From Nitratifractor sp. (GTDB taxonomy: Bacteria; Campylobacterota; Campylobacteria; Campylobacterales; Sulfurovaceae): DNA of 56,029 nucleotides. Below are positions 30,340-43,142 of the stretch, one piece after another. The notes beneath the pieces are model-generated. The model saw only the letters and a list, made by a program, of their open reading frames with translations, searched no databases and had not been told where the DNA came from. Within the stretch, counting starts at the first letter, position 1. The number at the start of each line of letters is the position of its first letter. Where the stretch lies: NCBI GenBank assembly GCA_015491955.1, contig WGFZ01000087.1, forward strand, positions 1 through 56,029, given 5' to 3'. A program made the translations under genes and the position numbers.

Positions 30340-30749
30340 TGTGTAACTAGTGAAACCCGTAAAAAACCTGCTTTTTTAACTACTCTTAGCAGATAGATAA
30401 CATCCTTATATGGCAAGGAGGCATCAGCACGGATATAGACATTATGTTTTTTATTTAGCTTAGAAGCCTTTAAGATAAAATTATCTGCAAAATCTTGAAT
30501 ACTATAGCTATCTTTACCAAAATAGATTTTTTTATTCTTATCCATACGAATAGTAAGGCTCAAGCTCTTTTGAATATGCTTAGTACGTGAGCCTTTTGGT
30601 AGATTAATCTGCTCTTGATAGGTAATTGTCGGTGCTGTTACCATTAAAATAGCCATAAGAACCAACATTACGTCCACAAATGGAGTAATATTTAAATCGG
30701 GATTATCATCCCAATGATACATCTTAATGCTCCTTATGCCAATAAGCAA
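30336..30749 (-). CDS. exbD: ExbD/TolR family protein
   Basis: NITPFVDVMLVLMAILMVTAP. Confidence 0.93.
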   Translation of the reverse strand: MLIGIRSIKMYHWDDNPDLNITPFVDVMLVLMAILMVTAPTITYQEQINLPKGSRTKHIQKSLSLTIRMDKNKKIYFGKDSYSIQDFADNFILKASKLNKKHNVYIRADASLPYKDVIYLLRVVKKAGFLRVSLVTQ

Positions 30750-31302
30750 GAATTATATCTGCTTGAGACTCTAGGATAGATTGCAACTCATAAGCTTTAC
30801 GTTTTAGCATTAGATGAAATACATAAGCAAATACTGCCACTAAGATTCCTGCGGCTGTTGCTACTAAAGCTTCACTAATTGCTGGAGCGACGATAGACAA
30901 AGATGCACTCTTTTGTATTCCTAGTCGTCCAAAAGCTTCAAGTATCCCAACTACTGTACCAAATAGACCAATAAAAGGAGATGTAGATGCAATAATAGAT
31001 AGAGGTGTTAGCCCCTTTGTAGCACCGCGTACTGCATCATTACAAGCGGCCTTTAATACATCAGAGTTTAGCATTCCTACCTTCTCAAGATGAGCAAATA
31101 GTAGTGAATCAGATGATACCTTTTGGTCGCGTCCTTTATATAGCTTTTGCAATGAAAACTCCTCAGATTGAAGACGTTTACCAAGTAGATGATCTCTATA
31201 TAAGAATATTGCAAAAACCATAATAAAGTATATAGAAAGGACAATTAGTACCATCCAAGTGATGGCACTTGTATGAGATAGATAGAGTGAGAGAGTATTC
31301 AC
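30724..31302 (-). CDS. exbB: ExbB/TolQ family (MotA/TolQ/ExbB proton channel) protein
   Basis: FIGLFGTVVGILEAF, ISEALVATAAGILVAV. Confidence 0.93.
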   Translation of the reverse strand: MNTLSLYLSHTSAITWMVLIVLSIYFIMVFAIFLYRDHLLGKRLQSEEFSLQKLYKGRDQKVSSDSLLFAHLEKVGMLNSDVLKAACNDAVRGATKGLTPLSIIASTSPFIGLFGTVVGILEAFGRLGIQKSASLSIVAPAISEALVATAAGILVAVFAYVFHLMLKRKAYELQSILESQADIILAYWHKEH

Positions 31303-31303
31303 G

Positions 31304-31690
31304 TTAATAAGACTTCTTAATTGATTCTACTTTACTAACCGCAGTAGCGATTACCATATCTGATGTTTGAGCCTTTTTAAGAAGTTCTTTAGCTTCAGAC
31401 ATACGCTCAGCCAACTGTCCATCTTCATCACTAATCAAGACTGCACCATCGACAATGCAACTTACTTTGCCTTCATCTACCTTTACATAGCCTTGGTTAA
31501 TTGCGACCATAATCTCTTTACCTGCTGATGTCTCAACAGTAATGACCCCTGCATCTAACAAAGAGACAAGAGAGGCGTGTTCAGGAAGAACCCCAAACTC
31601 CCCCTCTTTTCCAGGGAGTGTTACCATCTTTGCCTCTCCATCATATATAAGACCATTTGGAGTTACGATCTCAAGTTTCATACTTTTCAT
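31304..31690 (-). CDS. atpC: ATP synthase F1 subunit epsilon
   Basis: LEIVTPNGLIYDGEAKMVTLPGKEGEFGVLPEHASLVS. Confidence 0.96.
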   Translation of the reverse strand: MKSMKLEIVTPNGLIYDGEAKMVTLPGKEGEFGVLPEHASLVSLLDAGVITVETSAGKEIMVAINQGYVKVDEGKVSCIVDGAVLISDEDGQLAERMSEAKELLKKAQTSDMVIATAVSKVESIKKSY

Positions 31691-31706
31691 AGAGATCCTT
31701 TAAGGC

Positions 31707-33113
<1,407 letters not shown>

Positions 33114-33129
33114 CTACTCTCTCCTCGTT

Positions 33130-34017
33130 TTATTTCAATGATTCAACACCACTAATAATCTCTATTAGTTCAGTGGTGATGGCTTCTTGTCTTGCCTTAT
33201 TATATTTAACACTTAGAGACTTTACCATCTCTTTGGCATTTGTTGTCGCTGCGTCCATTGCTTGCATTCTCGCTCCATGCTCTCCAGCTAGAGAATCAAT
33301 TAAAGCGTAGAACATTATATACTCAAGATATTTATGTACCAATGCCTCAAGTAAAGTATCATCATCATCGGGCTCTAACTCAAGCTCTGAAGGACTCAAC
33401 TCTGCCTCATTAGAGATGGCAATTGGATCAACAGGCATGAGATTATCTACTCTAATCTCTTGTGTAATCATATTTACATAACCGTTATGAATAACGATGA
33501 CTTTTTCAGTTTTACCTGCAATATAATCATCTACACAAGCTTTAATAAATTTTGATGCCTCTTCATAAGAAGGACTTGCACTCAAGCCATCTATTTCATC
33601 TAACATCTCTATTTGATTAAAACGGTAGTAAGCAATACCCTTTTTACCAATAGCACGAAGACGAACGGTTGCCCCTTTGGCTTCCCACTCATCTTTTAGT
33701 CTATTAACCTCTTTTATAGTTTGGGAATTAAATCCACCGCATAGCCCTTTATCAGCAGTAACAAATACTATATCAACTACAGAAGGATTCTCAATAGTTT
33801 TAAAGTAAATATTATTATTTACATTACCATATTTAGCAATCTGCTGAGCAATCTCTTGAATCATCTCTGTAATCTTTTGGGCATAGACCTTAGAACGTTT
33901 GGCAAGCTCTTCAGCACGTTTAAGTTTAGCAGAAGAGACCAATTTCATAGCATGTGTCGTCTTCTGTGTCCCTTTTACACTTTTGATCTTGCGTTTAATA
34001 TCTTTTAAGCTAGCCAT
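33130..34017 (-). CDS. atpG: ATP synthase F1 subunit gamma
   Basis: KDIKRKIKSVKGTQKTTHAMKLVSSAKL. Confidence 0.98.
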   Translation of the reverse strand: MASLKDIKRKIKSVKGTQKTTHAMKLVSSAKLKRAEELAKRSKVYAQKITEMIQEIAQQIAKYGNVNNNIYFKTIENPSVVDIVFVTADKGLCGGFNSQTIKEVNRLKDEWEAKGATVRLRAIGKKGIAYYRFNQIEMLDEIDGLSASPSYEEASKFIKACVDDYIAGKTEKVIVIHNGYVNMITQEIRVDNLMPVDPIAISNEAELSPSELELEPDDDDTLLEALVHKYLEYIMFYALIDSLAGEHGARMQAMDAATTNAKEMVKSLSVKYNKARQEAITTELIEIISGVESLK

Positions 34018-34032
34018 TGCTTCAACCTTAAC

Positions 34033-35547
34033 TTATACTGCAAACTGGGACTTAAAATCCTCAATTGCTTTTTTTAGTTCCTCTTCAGTATCAGCTTTAA
34101 GCTCTTTGCTCTCGCGGATACTATCTAGGATAGTACTATATTTAGCATCTAAGAAAGTATAGAACTCTTGCTCAAAACGTGTAATATCTGATACAGGAAT
34201 ATCATCAAGGTAACCTTTTGTACCTGTATAGATAATAACTGTCTGTTTCTCAACAGAGATAGGAGCATAAGGAGGCTGTTTTAGTAAATCTGTCATTCTT
34301 GCTCCACGCTCTAGTTGATGGCGACTATGCTCATCAAGATCACTTGCAAACTGAGCAAATGCTTGAAGTTCACGATATGAAGCCAAATCGAGTCTTAGAG
34401 TTCCTGAAACCTTTTTGATAGCTTTAATCTGTGCAGCTCCACCAACACGAGATACAGATAGACCTACGTTAATAGCAGGACGGATACCAGAGTTGAATAG
34501 GTCAGTCTCTAAGAATATTTGCCCATCTGTAATAGAGATAACATTAGTAGGAATATAAGCAGATACATCACCAGCTTGTGTCTCAATGATAGGGAAAGCT
34601 GTAATAGAACCAGCTCCTAACTCATCACTAAGTTTTGCAGCTCTTTCAAGTAGTCTTGAGTGTAGATAGAATACATCACCAGGATAAGCTTCACGACCTG
34701 GAGGACGACGAAGGATCAAAGACATTTCACGATATGCAACAGCGTGTTTAGATAAATCATCATAGAAGATAACTGCATGTTTACCATTATCTCTATAGTA
34801 CTCAGCCATTGTTACACCAGCATAAGGAGCGAGATACTGTAATGCAGAAGAGTCAGATGCACTAGCATTAACAATAATAGTGTAATCCATAGCACCATTC
34901 TCTTCTAGTTTTTTAACTAAAGAGGCAACAGTAGATTGCTTTTGACCAATTGCTACATAGATACAGATAACATCTTGACCCTTTTGGTTGATAATTGTAT
35001 CGATAGCTAATGTTGTCTTACCAGTTTGACGGTCTCCAATAATAAGTTCACGCTGACCTCTACCAACAGGAACAAGAGCATCAATAGCTTTGATACCTGT
35101 TTGAAGAGGTTCATGAACAGATTTTCTAGCCATAATACCAGGAGCTTTCTCTTCAACAAAACGTTTTTCGTCAGTCTCAATAGCTCCTTTACCATCAATA
35201 GGCTCTCCAAGTGGATTTACAACACGTCCAATAAGTGCATCACCAACAGGAATCTCTAAAAGACTACCAAGTCGCTTAACACTCATACCCTCTCTAATCT
35301 CTGTAAAGGCTCCAAGAACTACGATACCAACACTAGACTCTTCTAGGTTTAGGACTTGTCCCTTTACTCCATTTTCAAATTCGACCATCTCTCCGGCCAT
35401 AACATTGTTAAGTCCATAGACTCTAGCGATTCCATCACCAATACTGATAACTTTACCTACTTCATTAATCTCTACATTCAGTTCAAAATTTTCAATCCGC
35501 TCTTTTATAAGAGAACTAATCTCATCTGCTTGCAATTTTGCTGCCAC
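34033..35547 (-). CDS. atpA: ATP synthase F1 subunit alpha
   Basis: [18 protein letters not shown]. Confidence 0.99.
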   Translation of the reverse strand: MAAKLQADEISSLIKERIENFELNVEINEVGKVISIGDGIARVYGLNNVMAGEMVEFENGVKGQVLNLEESSVGIVVLGAFTEIREGMSVKRLGSLLEIPVGDALIGRVVNPLGEPIDGKGAIETDEKRFVEEKAPGIMARKSVHEPLQTGIKAIDALVPVGRGQRELIIGDRQTGKTTLAIDTIINQKGQDVICIYVAIGQKQSTVASLVKKLEENGAMDYTIIVNASASDSSALQYLAPYAGVTMAEYYRDNGKHAVIFYDDLSKHAVAYREMSLILRRPPGREAYPGDVFYLHSRLLERAAKLSDELGAGSITAFPIIETQAGDVSAYIPTNVISITDGQIFLETDLFNSGIRPAINVGLSVSRVGGAAQIKAIKKVSGTLRLDLASYRELQAFAQFASDLDEHSRHQLERGARMTDLLKQPPYAPISVEKQTVIIYTGTKGYLDDIPVSDITRFEQEFYTFLDAKYSTILDSIRESKELKADTEEELKKAIEDFKSQFAV

Positions 35548-35577
35548 TGCTACTCCTTTCTGTAAGTTTACTTTTTT

Positions 35578-36111
35578 TTAGAGTGCTCGTTGAATAAAAT
35601 TCAACAACTCTGATTTTATTCGAGTTTTTGAGATGTTCATCTCTAATCCCAAATCATCTACTACTACTCTAAGACCATCATTATTATCTACGGTTTGAGT
35701 CAAATTAATCTTAGCACCGCTATATGATTCTAAAACTTTTTCAAGTTTTTTCATCTCTGTTTTTGATATTTTACTATCTGCTTCAACTCTCCCATCAAAT
35801 TGATTTTTAATATGCTTAATATCATCTGAAATAATCTGAGTTAAAGTAGGAACTAGATTTAATCTTCCTTTAGTACTCATAAACTCTAATAGATGATAGA
35901 TACGCTTATCAAGTTTATCTTTTAAAGGTTCTACTAAAAGATTAAACTTCTTATTAGAATCAATTAGTGGAGAGTTTACAAACTCTTTCACCTCTAGCTC
36001 ACAAAAGCTTTTCTCAAGCTCTCTAAGAGATAGAAGCTGTTTAGATAACTCTTTTTCTGGTATCAAATCTCTCAATGCTTTAGCATAACGTTTGGCAATT
36101 AGTTCATTCAT
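35578..36111 (-). CDS. atpH: ATP synthase F1 subunit delta
   Basis: 177 aa OSCP-like; operon position. Confidence 0.93.
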   Translation of the reverse strand: MNELIAKRYAKALRDLIPEKELSKQLLSLRELEKSFCELEVKEFVNSPLIDSNKKFNLLVEPLKDKLDKRIYHLLEFMSTKGRLNLVPTLTQIISDDIKHIKNQFDGRVEADSKISKTEMKKLEKVLESYSGAKINLTQTVDNNDGLRVVVDDLGLEMNISKTRIKSELLNFIQRAL

Positions 36112-36669
36112 CTACGCCACCTCTTTTGCTAAATTATTGATAATTTGAGTTCCACTCAATGGAATATCATCTGAGTTAATATTCTCATCAAGTAAAGAGA
36201 CAATAAGTTCACGTTGCATTTTACGCTTTTGCATATCCATACGCTCTTTATATTGATTCTCAAGAGAAATCTCTTCCTTCTCTCCTAACTCTTTATAACG
36301 AGTTGAGAGTAAGAGAGCCTCTTTTTTAGCATCTTCTAAAATCTCTTGAGCCTTCTTTTCACTCTCAGCTAATGTCTGCTCTGCTCTTTTTTTAGCACTT
36401 TTTGCCTCTTGAAGATGAGTTTCAATCTCACTTAGCTGACTTGCAATCTTATCTTTTCTCTCTTGAAAAAAGTTACGAATCATATCTGCAACTAGATAAT
36501 ATACAAGACCAGCAAAGATTATAAAGTTAAATAATCTTGGAACAAAGTCTGTCTCTCTACCTGCGATAGTTGCATAATGGCTAGTAGCCTCTCCCTCACC
36601 AGCAATAAGAGCAAATGCAGGAACTGCTAGAGCAAAAAACAGAATTTTAATACTTTTTTTCATACTCAA
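36112..36669 (-). CDS. atpF: ATP synthase Fo subunit b
   Basis: TM plus long charged helix; operon position. Confidence 0.9.
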   Translation of the reverse strand: MSMKKSIKILFFALAVPAFALIAGEGEATSHYATIAGRETDFVPRLFNFIIFAGLVYYLVADMIRNFFQERKDKIASQLSEIETHLQEAKSAKKRAEQTLAESEKKAQEILEDAKKEALLLSTRYKELGEKEEISLENQYKERMDMQKRKMQRELIVSLLDENINSDDIPLSGTQIINNLAKEVA

Positions 36670-36678
36670 TCCTCTCCC

Positions 36679-37107
36679 TTATATTTGACTAAATTTAGCT
36701 TTTAGACTCTCTTTAATCAACGGAAGTTGAGAAAGAACAGCTGATTTTAAAGCTTCACGCTCTTGAGATAAATTGGTCATAAAACTCTCATATTCAGTCT
36801 CTAGTGATGCCTGTTTTTTAGCCAAAGATATGCTATTAGACTCTTTTGCTGTCTCAATTGCACTTTGGCGTATTTGAGTGGCTTCGTTTTTAGCCTCTTC
36901 AAGCTTTTTTTGAGCTTTAGCTAATAACTCTTCACTTCCACTACTTAGACTCTTAGCCTCCTCAAGGTCGTGAGCAATAGTTCTATCTCTTTGATCCATA
37001 AAGTTAACTAGTGGCTCATAGAGCTTACTATTTAACTGATAAATCAAAAAGAAAAATATCAATAGAACAATTACCATTAAAAACGGATGTAGTTCAAGCA
37101 TCGGCAC
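36679..37107 (-). CDS. atpF': ATP synthase Fo subunit b'
   Basis: Second b-type subunit upstream of atpF. Confidence 0.88.
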   Translation of the reverse strand: MPMLELHPFLMVIVLLIFFFLIYQLNSKLYEPLVNFMDQRDRTIAHDLEEAKSLSSGSEELLAKAQKKLEEAKNEATQIRQSAIETAKESNSISLAKKQASLETEYESFMTNLSQEREALKSAVLSQLPLIKESLKAKFSQI

Positions 37108-37167
37108 TCCTCATAAAAATTAACGTAATATTATCATCTTAGCTTTTAAATAAGGATTAAGTAGGGC

Positions 37168-38055
37168 TTATGAATCTCTTTGATTTAAAAAATTTATAAA
37201 ATCTTCCCAACTATTTGAATCACTAAGTTGAATTTCAACACCTTTATTAGTAATTTTATGAGGAAATGGTATTAATTTATTGATAGTCTCTACTATATCT
37301 GAATCCACAACAGATTTATTTGTATCTCTATTTTTAGAGAACTCCTTGGTATTTATATTTTTTTGTCTTATTCTTCTAACTAAATCCTCTGTTTGACGGA
37401 CACTAAGTCTTTGTCCCATAATACTATCTACAACTAGACGTTGTTTATCTTCTGATAGTGTTAATAATACTTTTGCATGTCCTTGAGTCATACCCCCTTT
37501 AGTAAGGGTATCTCTAGCATAGTCTGATAGAGAGAGAAGTCTTAAAGTATTAGTGATTTGAGAACGGCTTTTATATACAATATTTGCTAACTCTTCGTGA
37601 GTAATCCCATGTACTTCAATCAATTCACGATAAGCCTCTGCTAACTCTATTGGTGATAGGTCTTCTCGTTGAATATTTTCTACTAAAGCCAACTCTCTCA
37701 TACGTAGATTATCTAAATCTACATCTGCAATAATTGCCCTAATAGTAGGAGATTCTAATAGTTTATGAGCCCTAAGACGACGCTCTCCTGCTACCAAAAT
37801 CCATCTTTTTCCATTGGGTACAACAACTACAGGTTGTAAAAGTCCATAGCGTTGAATAGATTCAGATAACTCCTTTAAGCGTTCTAAATCGAACTCTTTT
37901 CTAGGTTGATATGGATTTGGGTCAATCTTATTAACATCTAACTCTTCTATAATTTCACCTAGTTCATCTTTGGCAAAATCTTTATCTTTAAGTTCATTCT
38001 CATAAGCAAATCCAACCTCTTCAAGAATTGAGCCTAATCCTTTACCTAGTGCCAT
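37168..38055 (-). CDS. parB: Chromosome partitioning protein ParB
   Basis: LGKGLGSI, NPYQPRKEF, LVAGERRLRA, ENIQREDLSPIE. Confidence 0.97.
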   Translation of the reverse strand: MALGKGLGSILEEVGFAYENELKDKDFAKDELGEIIEELDVNKIDPNPYQPRKEFDLERLKELSESIQRYGLLQPVVVVPNGKRWILVAGERRLRAHKLLESPTIRAIIADVDLDNLRMRELALVENIQREDLSPIELAEAYRELIEVHGITHEELANIVYKSRSQITNTLRLLSLSDYARDTLTKGGMTQGHAKVLLTLSEDKQRLVVDSIMGQRLSVRQTEDLVRRIRQKNINTKEFSKNRDTNKSVVDSDIVETINKLIPFPHKITNKGVEIQLSDSNSWEDFINFLNQRDS

Positions 38056-38056
38056 T

Positions 38057-38839
38057 TTAACTCCTTATTATAGCTTCTGCTAATGCTTCATAAGCCTTTG
38101 CACCTTTAGATGTTGAAGCATAATTGATAACTGGCTGACCAAAACTAGGGCTCTCTGCAACTTTAACATTGCGAGGTACTACAATAAATTCATTTTGATT
38201 TTGTATAAAAAGTTTATCACGGAAATGGTGTTCTAAGTCTGCTAATACCTGCTTAGATAAGTTATTTTGAGAAGAGTACATTGTGGGTAGAAATCCTTTA
38301 ATTGCCAACTTCGGATTTATTGTTTTCCTCAATAGAGATACAGTATTTAGTAATTGTGCCAAGCCCTCTAAGGCAAAAAATTCACACTGAATAGGAATAA
38401 TTACTGAATCTGAAGCACTCAAAGCATTTATTGTAATTGGACCTAATGCTGGAGGAGAATCAATAATAATATAATCATATTTTTTTTGAATAGTAGAAAT
38501 TGCTTTATTTAAAATCATTTCACGATTACGTTTACGACTACCATAAAACTCTTTTTCAATTCCAACAAGACCGATATTTGATGGAGCTAAACTTAAACCT
38601 CTAATATTAGTTTTAAGAACAATCTCTTCAATCTTCTTTGAATCTATTAAAACATGATATATATTAAACTCATAATCACTTCGATTAAAGCCTAGATTTG
38701 TAGTAGCATTTGATTGGGGATCTACATCAATAAGTAGAACCTTTTTACCTTTTTGTGCTAATGAAGCAGCTAGATTAACTGCTGTAGTAGTTTTACCCAC
38801 TCCACCCTTTTGATTGGCAATACTAATGACTTCACTCAT
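38057..38839 (-). CDS. parA: Chromosome partitioning ATPase ParA
   Basis: [22 protein letters not shown]. Confidence 0.98.
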   Translation of the reverse strand: MSEVISIANQKGGVGKTTTAVNLAASLAQKGKKVLLIDVDPQSNATTNLGFNRSDYEFNIYHVLIDSKKIEEIVLKTNIRGLSLAPSNIGLVGIEKEFYGSRKRNREMILNKAISTIQKKYDYIIIDSPPALGPITINALSASDSVIIPIQCEFFALEGLAQLLNTVSLLRKTINPKLAIKGFLPTMYSSQNNLSKQVLADLEHHFRDKLFIQNQNEFIVVPRNVKVAESPSFGQPVINYASTSKGAKAYEALAEAIIRS

Positions 38840-39507
38840 CTTCTTCCTAAAATCCTTTCTCCATTAAGCATAATTGACCCATCTTCCATTATATAGGCAT
38901 TTTCAAGACTAAGACACTCACTACCATAGTGGATAGAGAATTGGCGTGATTTTTCAAATTCTAACTGGTACTTCCTAAATAGTTCCTGCCACTTTAATTT
39001 TTTTTCTAACTCTTCAATATATAAAAGTAGTAATTTCATAGGTGAAAGTCCCATATTAATGGAGGCAAACTCTTTTGAATTTTTTGTAAAATTTATTCCA
39101 ATTCCTACAACATAAAAGGAGCGTAGATAGTTTGTCATAACACCTCCTAGCTTCTTTTCTCCAAGATAAATATCATTTGGCCACTTTAACCAAATATCTT
39201 GATTATATGTTGATAGTAACTCTTTCATCAAAAAAGCAAAATATATAGATGTTGCACTTTGTGGAAGGTCATTTGGTAAATTTAAATCTCTTATAGCAAT
39301 AGAGACAAAAAAATCACCACTGTTACCTATCCAGCGATTATTTCTACTTCCCACTCCTTGAGTCTGCTCTTTTGCTATAACTGCTGTTGGAACTTGAATA
39401 TCTCTACTACGAATAGCATTGGTTAAGTATATTTGAGTTGAGGGGAGTGTTTCAAATGATAGAATCTCCAACTTTAAGCCCCCTTCCCAGACAATAGGCT
39501 TTTGCAC
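38836..39507 (-). CDS. birA: Biotin--[acetyl-CoA-carboxylase] ligase (true start probably downstream of 39507)
   Basis: [32 protein letters not shown]. Confidence 0.92.
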   Translation of the reverse strand: MQKPIVWEGGLKLEILSFETLPSTQIYLTNAIRSRDIQVPTAVIAKEQTQGVGSRNNRWIGNSGDFFVSIAIRDLNLPNDLPQSATSIYFAFLMKELLSTYNQDIWLKWPNDIYLGEKKLGGVMTNYLRSFYVVGIGINFTKNSKEFASINMGLSPMKLLLLYIEELEKKLKWQELFRKYQLEFEKSRQFSIHYGSECLSLENAYIMEDGSIMLNGERILGRR

Positions 39508-40363
39508 TCATACTCTTTTTTCCCTTTGGCTGAAGCTGTAAGATTCTTAAACTTCCTTTTTTACACCCAACTACAATATCTTCACCCTCTATAGTAAGAA
39601 TCTCTCCTGCTTGATAAGACTCTTTTTTATCCACCATTTCTAGTTTATTGAGTTTTAATCCATTGGATAAAAAAACTCCTGGCCACCCCTCAAACGCTCT
39701 ATATTTTGATATTATAAACTCTGCACTATTTAAATTTACCTCTCCATCTTGACGACGAATCTTTTTACAATGAGTAGCTAAGGCATCTATTTGAGCTAGA
39801 GGCTTAATATTATCAAAACGTTTAATAACTTTAGGTGTTAAATCCTTCGCGACTTCAGTAAGTCTCTTCATAAGTTCTTGAAGTCCCCAAGAGTTTTGGA
39901 TATGAAGATACTCATAAGCAAGAGTAGCTCCAGTATCCAATCCCTCCTCCATAAGCATAGCTGTAACACCTGTAAAGTAATCATCATTTAGCAAAGCTTG
40001 TTGCACTGGAGATGCACCTCTATAAGCAGGAAGTAGTGAAGCGTGAAGATTGATACAAGGAGCTATATCTAATATAGCCTTTGGCAAAATTTGACCATAA
40101 GCAGCTACTATTATGAAGTCTGGAGCTAAAGATTTTAATCTTGCTTGAATAGTCTTATCTTTTAGGCTATTGGGCTGTTCAACTTTGATATTATGCTCAA
40201 GTGCTAGGCTCTTAACAGGTGGAGGAGTCAATATCTTTTTACGTCCAACTGGTCTATCTGGCTGGGTTAAGACAAGTAAAACATCTATATCATCGTCTTT
40301 TATAAGCTGTTCTAAAATATCTCTTGCATAAAGTGGTGTTCCCATAAAGATAATACGTTTCAT
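39452..40363 (-). CDS. fmt: Methionyl-tRNA formyltransferase
   Basis: MKRIIFMGTPLYARDIL, INLHASLLPAYRGASPVQQALL. Confidence 0.97.
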   Translation of the reverse strand: MKRIIFMGTPLYARDILEQLIKDDDIDVLLVLTQPDRPVGRKKILTPPPVKSLALEHNIKVEQPNSLKDKTIQARLKSLAPDFIIVAAYGQILPKAILDIAPCINLHASLLPAYRGASPVQQALLNDDYFTGVTAMLMEEGLDTGATLAYEYLHIQNSWGLQELMKRLTEVAKDLTPKVIKRFDNIKPLAQIDALATHCKKIRRQDGEVNLNSAEFIISKYRAFEGWPGVFLSNGLKLNKLEMVDKKESYQAGEILTIEGEDIVVGCKKGSLRILQLQPKGKKSMSAKAYCLGRGLKVGDSII

Positions 40364-40371
40364 TCTAGTTC

Positions 40372-41142
40372 CTAATCCTCTTTTCTTTTAAATAGTGTTC
40401 CACCTTTATGGATTTTATCTAATAAAAAACTCTTTACATCACTCAAATTAAATCCACTAGCTAAAAACATTTGACTACCACGACGAAGTAAAAAATCTCC
40501 TGCTTGAAGCTTAGTAACGATTCCACCTGTTGCAAAATCCCCGTGTGGGGTACACTCTGAGTTAAGTGCATCATCTTCAATATTGTGTACAACTTTTCTC
40601 ACTATGGCATCGCTATACTTATGTGGGTCTTTATTGTAATACCCATCAATATCTGAGAGAATTACCAAAATATCTGCTTCAAAATACCAAGCTACGTGAG
40701 CACTAAGTCTATCGTTATCTCCAAATAGTAACTCTTCAGTTGCCACTACATCATTCTCATTTACAATAGGAACTACTCCAGAGCTTAAAAGTCTCTCAAC
40801 TGCTTGATAGGCATAGACAGTTCTTCGGCGTGAATCAAAATCATCTGCACTAAGTAGAACTTGGGCTGTTAAAATTCCGTGATGAGCAAATTTAGTTTGA
40901 TAGAGTTTTAGTAGATATGGCTGACCAATAGAAGCTAATGCCTGTTTATTAGCTATTTTAGTTTTATCCAATTCAAGTTGTGTATATCCAGCAGCAACTG
41001 CTCCAGAGCTAACTAAAATAACCTCTTTATCTTGATGGATAAGTTCAGCTATTAAATCTACCAAAGCTCTCATACGCTCTAGGGCAATCTCACTCCCCTC
41101 AGTTAATACGTGAGAGCCTACTTTAATAACAACTCTTTTCAT
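40372..41142 (-). CDS. proB: Glutamate 5-kinase (short form without PUA domain)
   Basis: [25 protein letters not shown], 256 aa. Confidence 0.95.
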   Translation of the reverse strand: MKRVVIKVGSHVLTEGSEIALERMRALVDLIAELIHQDKEVILVSSGAVAAGYTQLELDKTKIANKQALASIGQPYLLKLYQTKFAHHGILTAQVLLSADDFDSRRRTVYAYQAVERLLSSGVVPIVNENDVVATEELLFGDNDRLSAHVAWYFEADILVILSDIDGYYNKDPHKYSDAIVRKVVHNIEDDALNSECTPHGDFATGGIVTKLQAGDFLLRRGSQMFLASGFNLSDVKSFLLDKIHKGGTLFKRKED

Positions 41143-42284
41143 TATAAATTTTCACTCTCTTTTATATTTTTGGATTTCTCTTCAAGTCTGCAACTTTGAA
41201 CCATACTACCAAGAGCAAATCGAAGTGCATCTATATTACGTCCACTTACTGAAGATAGAGGAAGTATAAATATGGGGTGGTCAGTTGGTAAGCTCTCCCA
41301 ACTTTGATGAGAATCTCCATAGCTTATTAACTTATCATCAGCACTATAACGCTCTTCAAGAGTACTATTTGACTCCAAATTTAAAGCTTCAAGAAGCTCT
41401 TGAGTTTTATTATCTATATCATTATCACTAAGAGCATCAATTTTTGTAATAGCTACTGCAAATGGTCTTTGAGCCAACTCTTTGGAGTACTCTTTAAGCT
41501 CATTTTTAAGAATCTCATACTGATACTTCATATCTCTATAGTTTGTAGCATCTATCATTAAAAGTAGAGTTTTAGTTCTTTCTATATGACGTAAAAACTC
41601 TAATCCTAAACCCCTTCCATCACTAGCACCCTCTATAATACCAGGAATATCTGCCATCATAAAGGAGTCGTACTCTCCTAAAGCTACCACCCCAAGCTTG
41701 GGAGTTAAGGTAGTAAATTCATAATTTGCAATTTGTGGTCTTGCATTTGAGAGCTTTGATATGAGAGTTGATTTTCCAACATTTGGAAATCCTACCAATC
41801 CTACATCAGCAATAAGCTTCATCTCTAATCTTACTAAACGACTCTGACCAGGTAATCCAGGTTGAGCATATGTTGGACGTTGATTAGTTGAACTTTTGAA
41901 GTGAACATTTCCTAATCCACCCTTTCCACCATCTAAAAATTTTACTTTAGAGCCATTTTCTGTTAAATCTAATAATACTTCACCAGTTTCAACATCAATA
42001 ATTTGAGTTCCGGGAGGAACGACTACAGTGGTATCTTTTCCACTACGTCCAAAGCGTTTACGACCCTCTCCAGGTCTTCCATTCTCTGCTTTAATATGGC
42101 GTTTACCTCGTAGATGAGAGAGTGTATCGGTATTTGAATCCACTTCAATCCAAATAGCTCCTCCTCTACCACCATCTCCACCATCAGGACCACCTTTAAT
42201 AACAAACTTCTCTGTATGAAATGAGACACAACCAGCCCCACCCTTACCAGAACTTAGTGTCAATTCTACGTTATCTATAAACAT
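41142..42284 (-). CDS. obgE: GTPase ObgE/CgtA
   Basis: [32 protein letters not shown]. Confidence 0.98.
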   Translation of the reverse strand: MFIDNVELTLSSGKGGAGCVSFHTEKFVIKGGPDGGDGGRGGAIWIEVDSNTDTLSHLRGKRHIKAENGRPGEGRKRFGRSGKDTTVVVPPGTQIIDVETGEVLLDLTENGSKVKFLDGGKGGLGNVHFKSSTNQRPTYAQPGLPGQSRLVRLEMKLIADVGLVGFPNVGKSTLISKLSNARPQIANYEFTTLTPKLGVVALGEYDSFMMADIPGIIEGASDGRGLGLEFLRHIERTKTLLLMIDATNYRDMKYQYEILKNELKEYSKELAQRPFAVAITKIDALSDNDIDNKTQELLEALNLESNSTLEERYSADDKLISYGDSHQSWESLPTDHPIFILPLSSVSGRNIDALRFALGSMVQSCRLEEKSKNIKESENL

Positions 42285-42372
42285 TAATATTGCCTTTGAA
42301 TTTTAAAAAAAAATATAATCTTCTATAATTATATTAAAAAGCCAAAAAATTTGGAAAGTCTTTTATTAGAGG

Positions 42373-42423
42373 TACTATTTAAAGTAGATAGCTCTAGCTA
42401 ACTTAAGCTAGAGTCAAATAGTA
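42373..42423 (-). other. Nested hairpin between rpmA and obgE
   Basis: Outer arms TACTATTT/AAATAGTA, inner arms CTCTAGCT/AGCTAGAG with loop AACTTA. Confidence 0.6.
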
Positions 42424-42432
42424 TAGAGTTGA

Positions 42433-42687
42433 TTAAGCAGGAACTACTGAAACTCTCTTTTTAGTAGAAGTTTTATTCTCAAATTTAACTACACCTTCAA
42501 TGAGTGCAAAGATTGTATGGTCTTTCCCCATTCCAACACCGTTACCTGGAACTACTTTAGTCCCACGCTGACGAATAATAATATTACCTGGGATAACTCT
42601 CTCCCCACCAAATTTTTTCACACCGAGACGACGACCTGCTGAATCTCTATTATTCTGGGTTGAACCCTGTCCTTTCTTATGTGCCAT
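42433..42687 (-). CDS. rpmA: 50S ribosomal protein L27
   Basis: [28 protein letters not shown]. Confidence 0.99.
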   Translation of the reverse strand: MAHKKGQGSTQNNRDSAGRRLGVKKFGGERVIPGNIIIRQRGTKVVPGNGVGMGKDHTIFALIEGVVKFENKTSTKKRVSVVPA

Positions 42688-42696
42688 AAACGCTCC

Positions 42697-42999
42697 TTAT
42701 GCAATTTTAGTAATGCGTACTCTTGTAAAATCTCTACGGAAACCACGCTTAAGTTTAGAATCTTTTCTACGTCGTTTTTTATAGATAATTACTTTTCTAT
42801 CACGACCCTCATTGATTACCTCACCCTTAACTACTGCACCTTCAATAGTTGGAGTACCCACTTTTAATTCACCATCATCTAAGGCTAATACTTCAAACTC
42901 TACTTCACTTTTAGGCTCTAAACCCATCTTATCGAAGCAGACAATATCACCCTCTTGGACTTTAAACTGCTGTCCACTCGCTTTGATAATCGCATACAT
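42697..42999 (-). CDS. rplU: 50S ribosomal protein L21
   Basis: [44 protein letters not shown]. Confidence 0.98.
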   Translation of the reverse strand: MYAIIKASGQQFKVQEGDIVCFDKMGLEPKSEVEFEVLALDDGELKVGTPTIEGAVVKGEVINEGRDRKVIIYKKRRRKDSKLKRGFRRDFTRVRITKIA

Positions 43000-43030
43000 T
43001 CTTGACCCTTTTTTGATTAATCACTCGTAG

Positions 43031-43050
43031 ATTATCGGGAATCCGACAAT
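43031..43050 (-). promoter_or_regulatory. Short rplU 5' leader hairpin downstream of a TATAAT box
   Basis: Minus strand ATTGTCGG-ATTC-CCGATAAT; TATAAT at plus 43062-43067. Confidence 0.5.
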
Positions 43051-43142
43051 TTAAGTGTGCGATTATATCTAAAAAAGTTTAAGTGTTTTTGAAGAGCTAC
43101 TATAAATAGTACTCTATAACCACTAAAGAAATAGTTCAAATA

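Noticed and set aside
43080-43112. Hairpin GAGTACTAT-TT-ATAGTAGCTC downstream of ridA
   Set aside because: Probably an ordinary weak terminator or AT-rich hairpin; no U-run and nothing distinctive.
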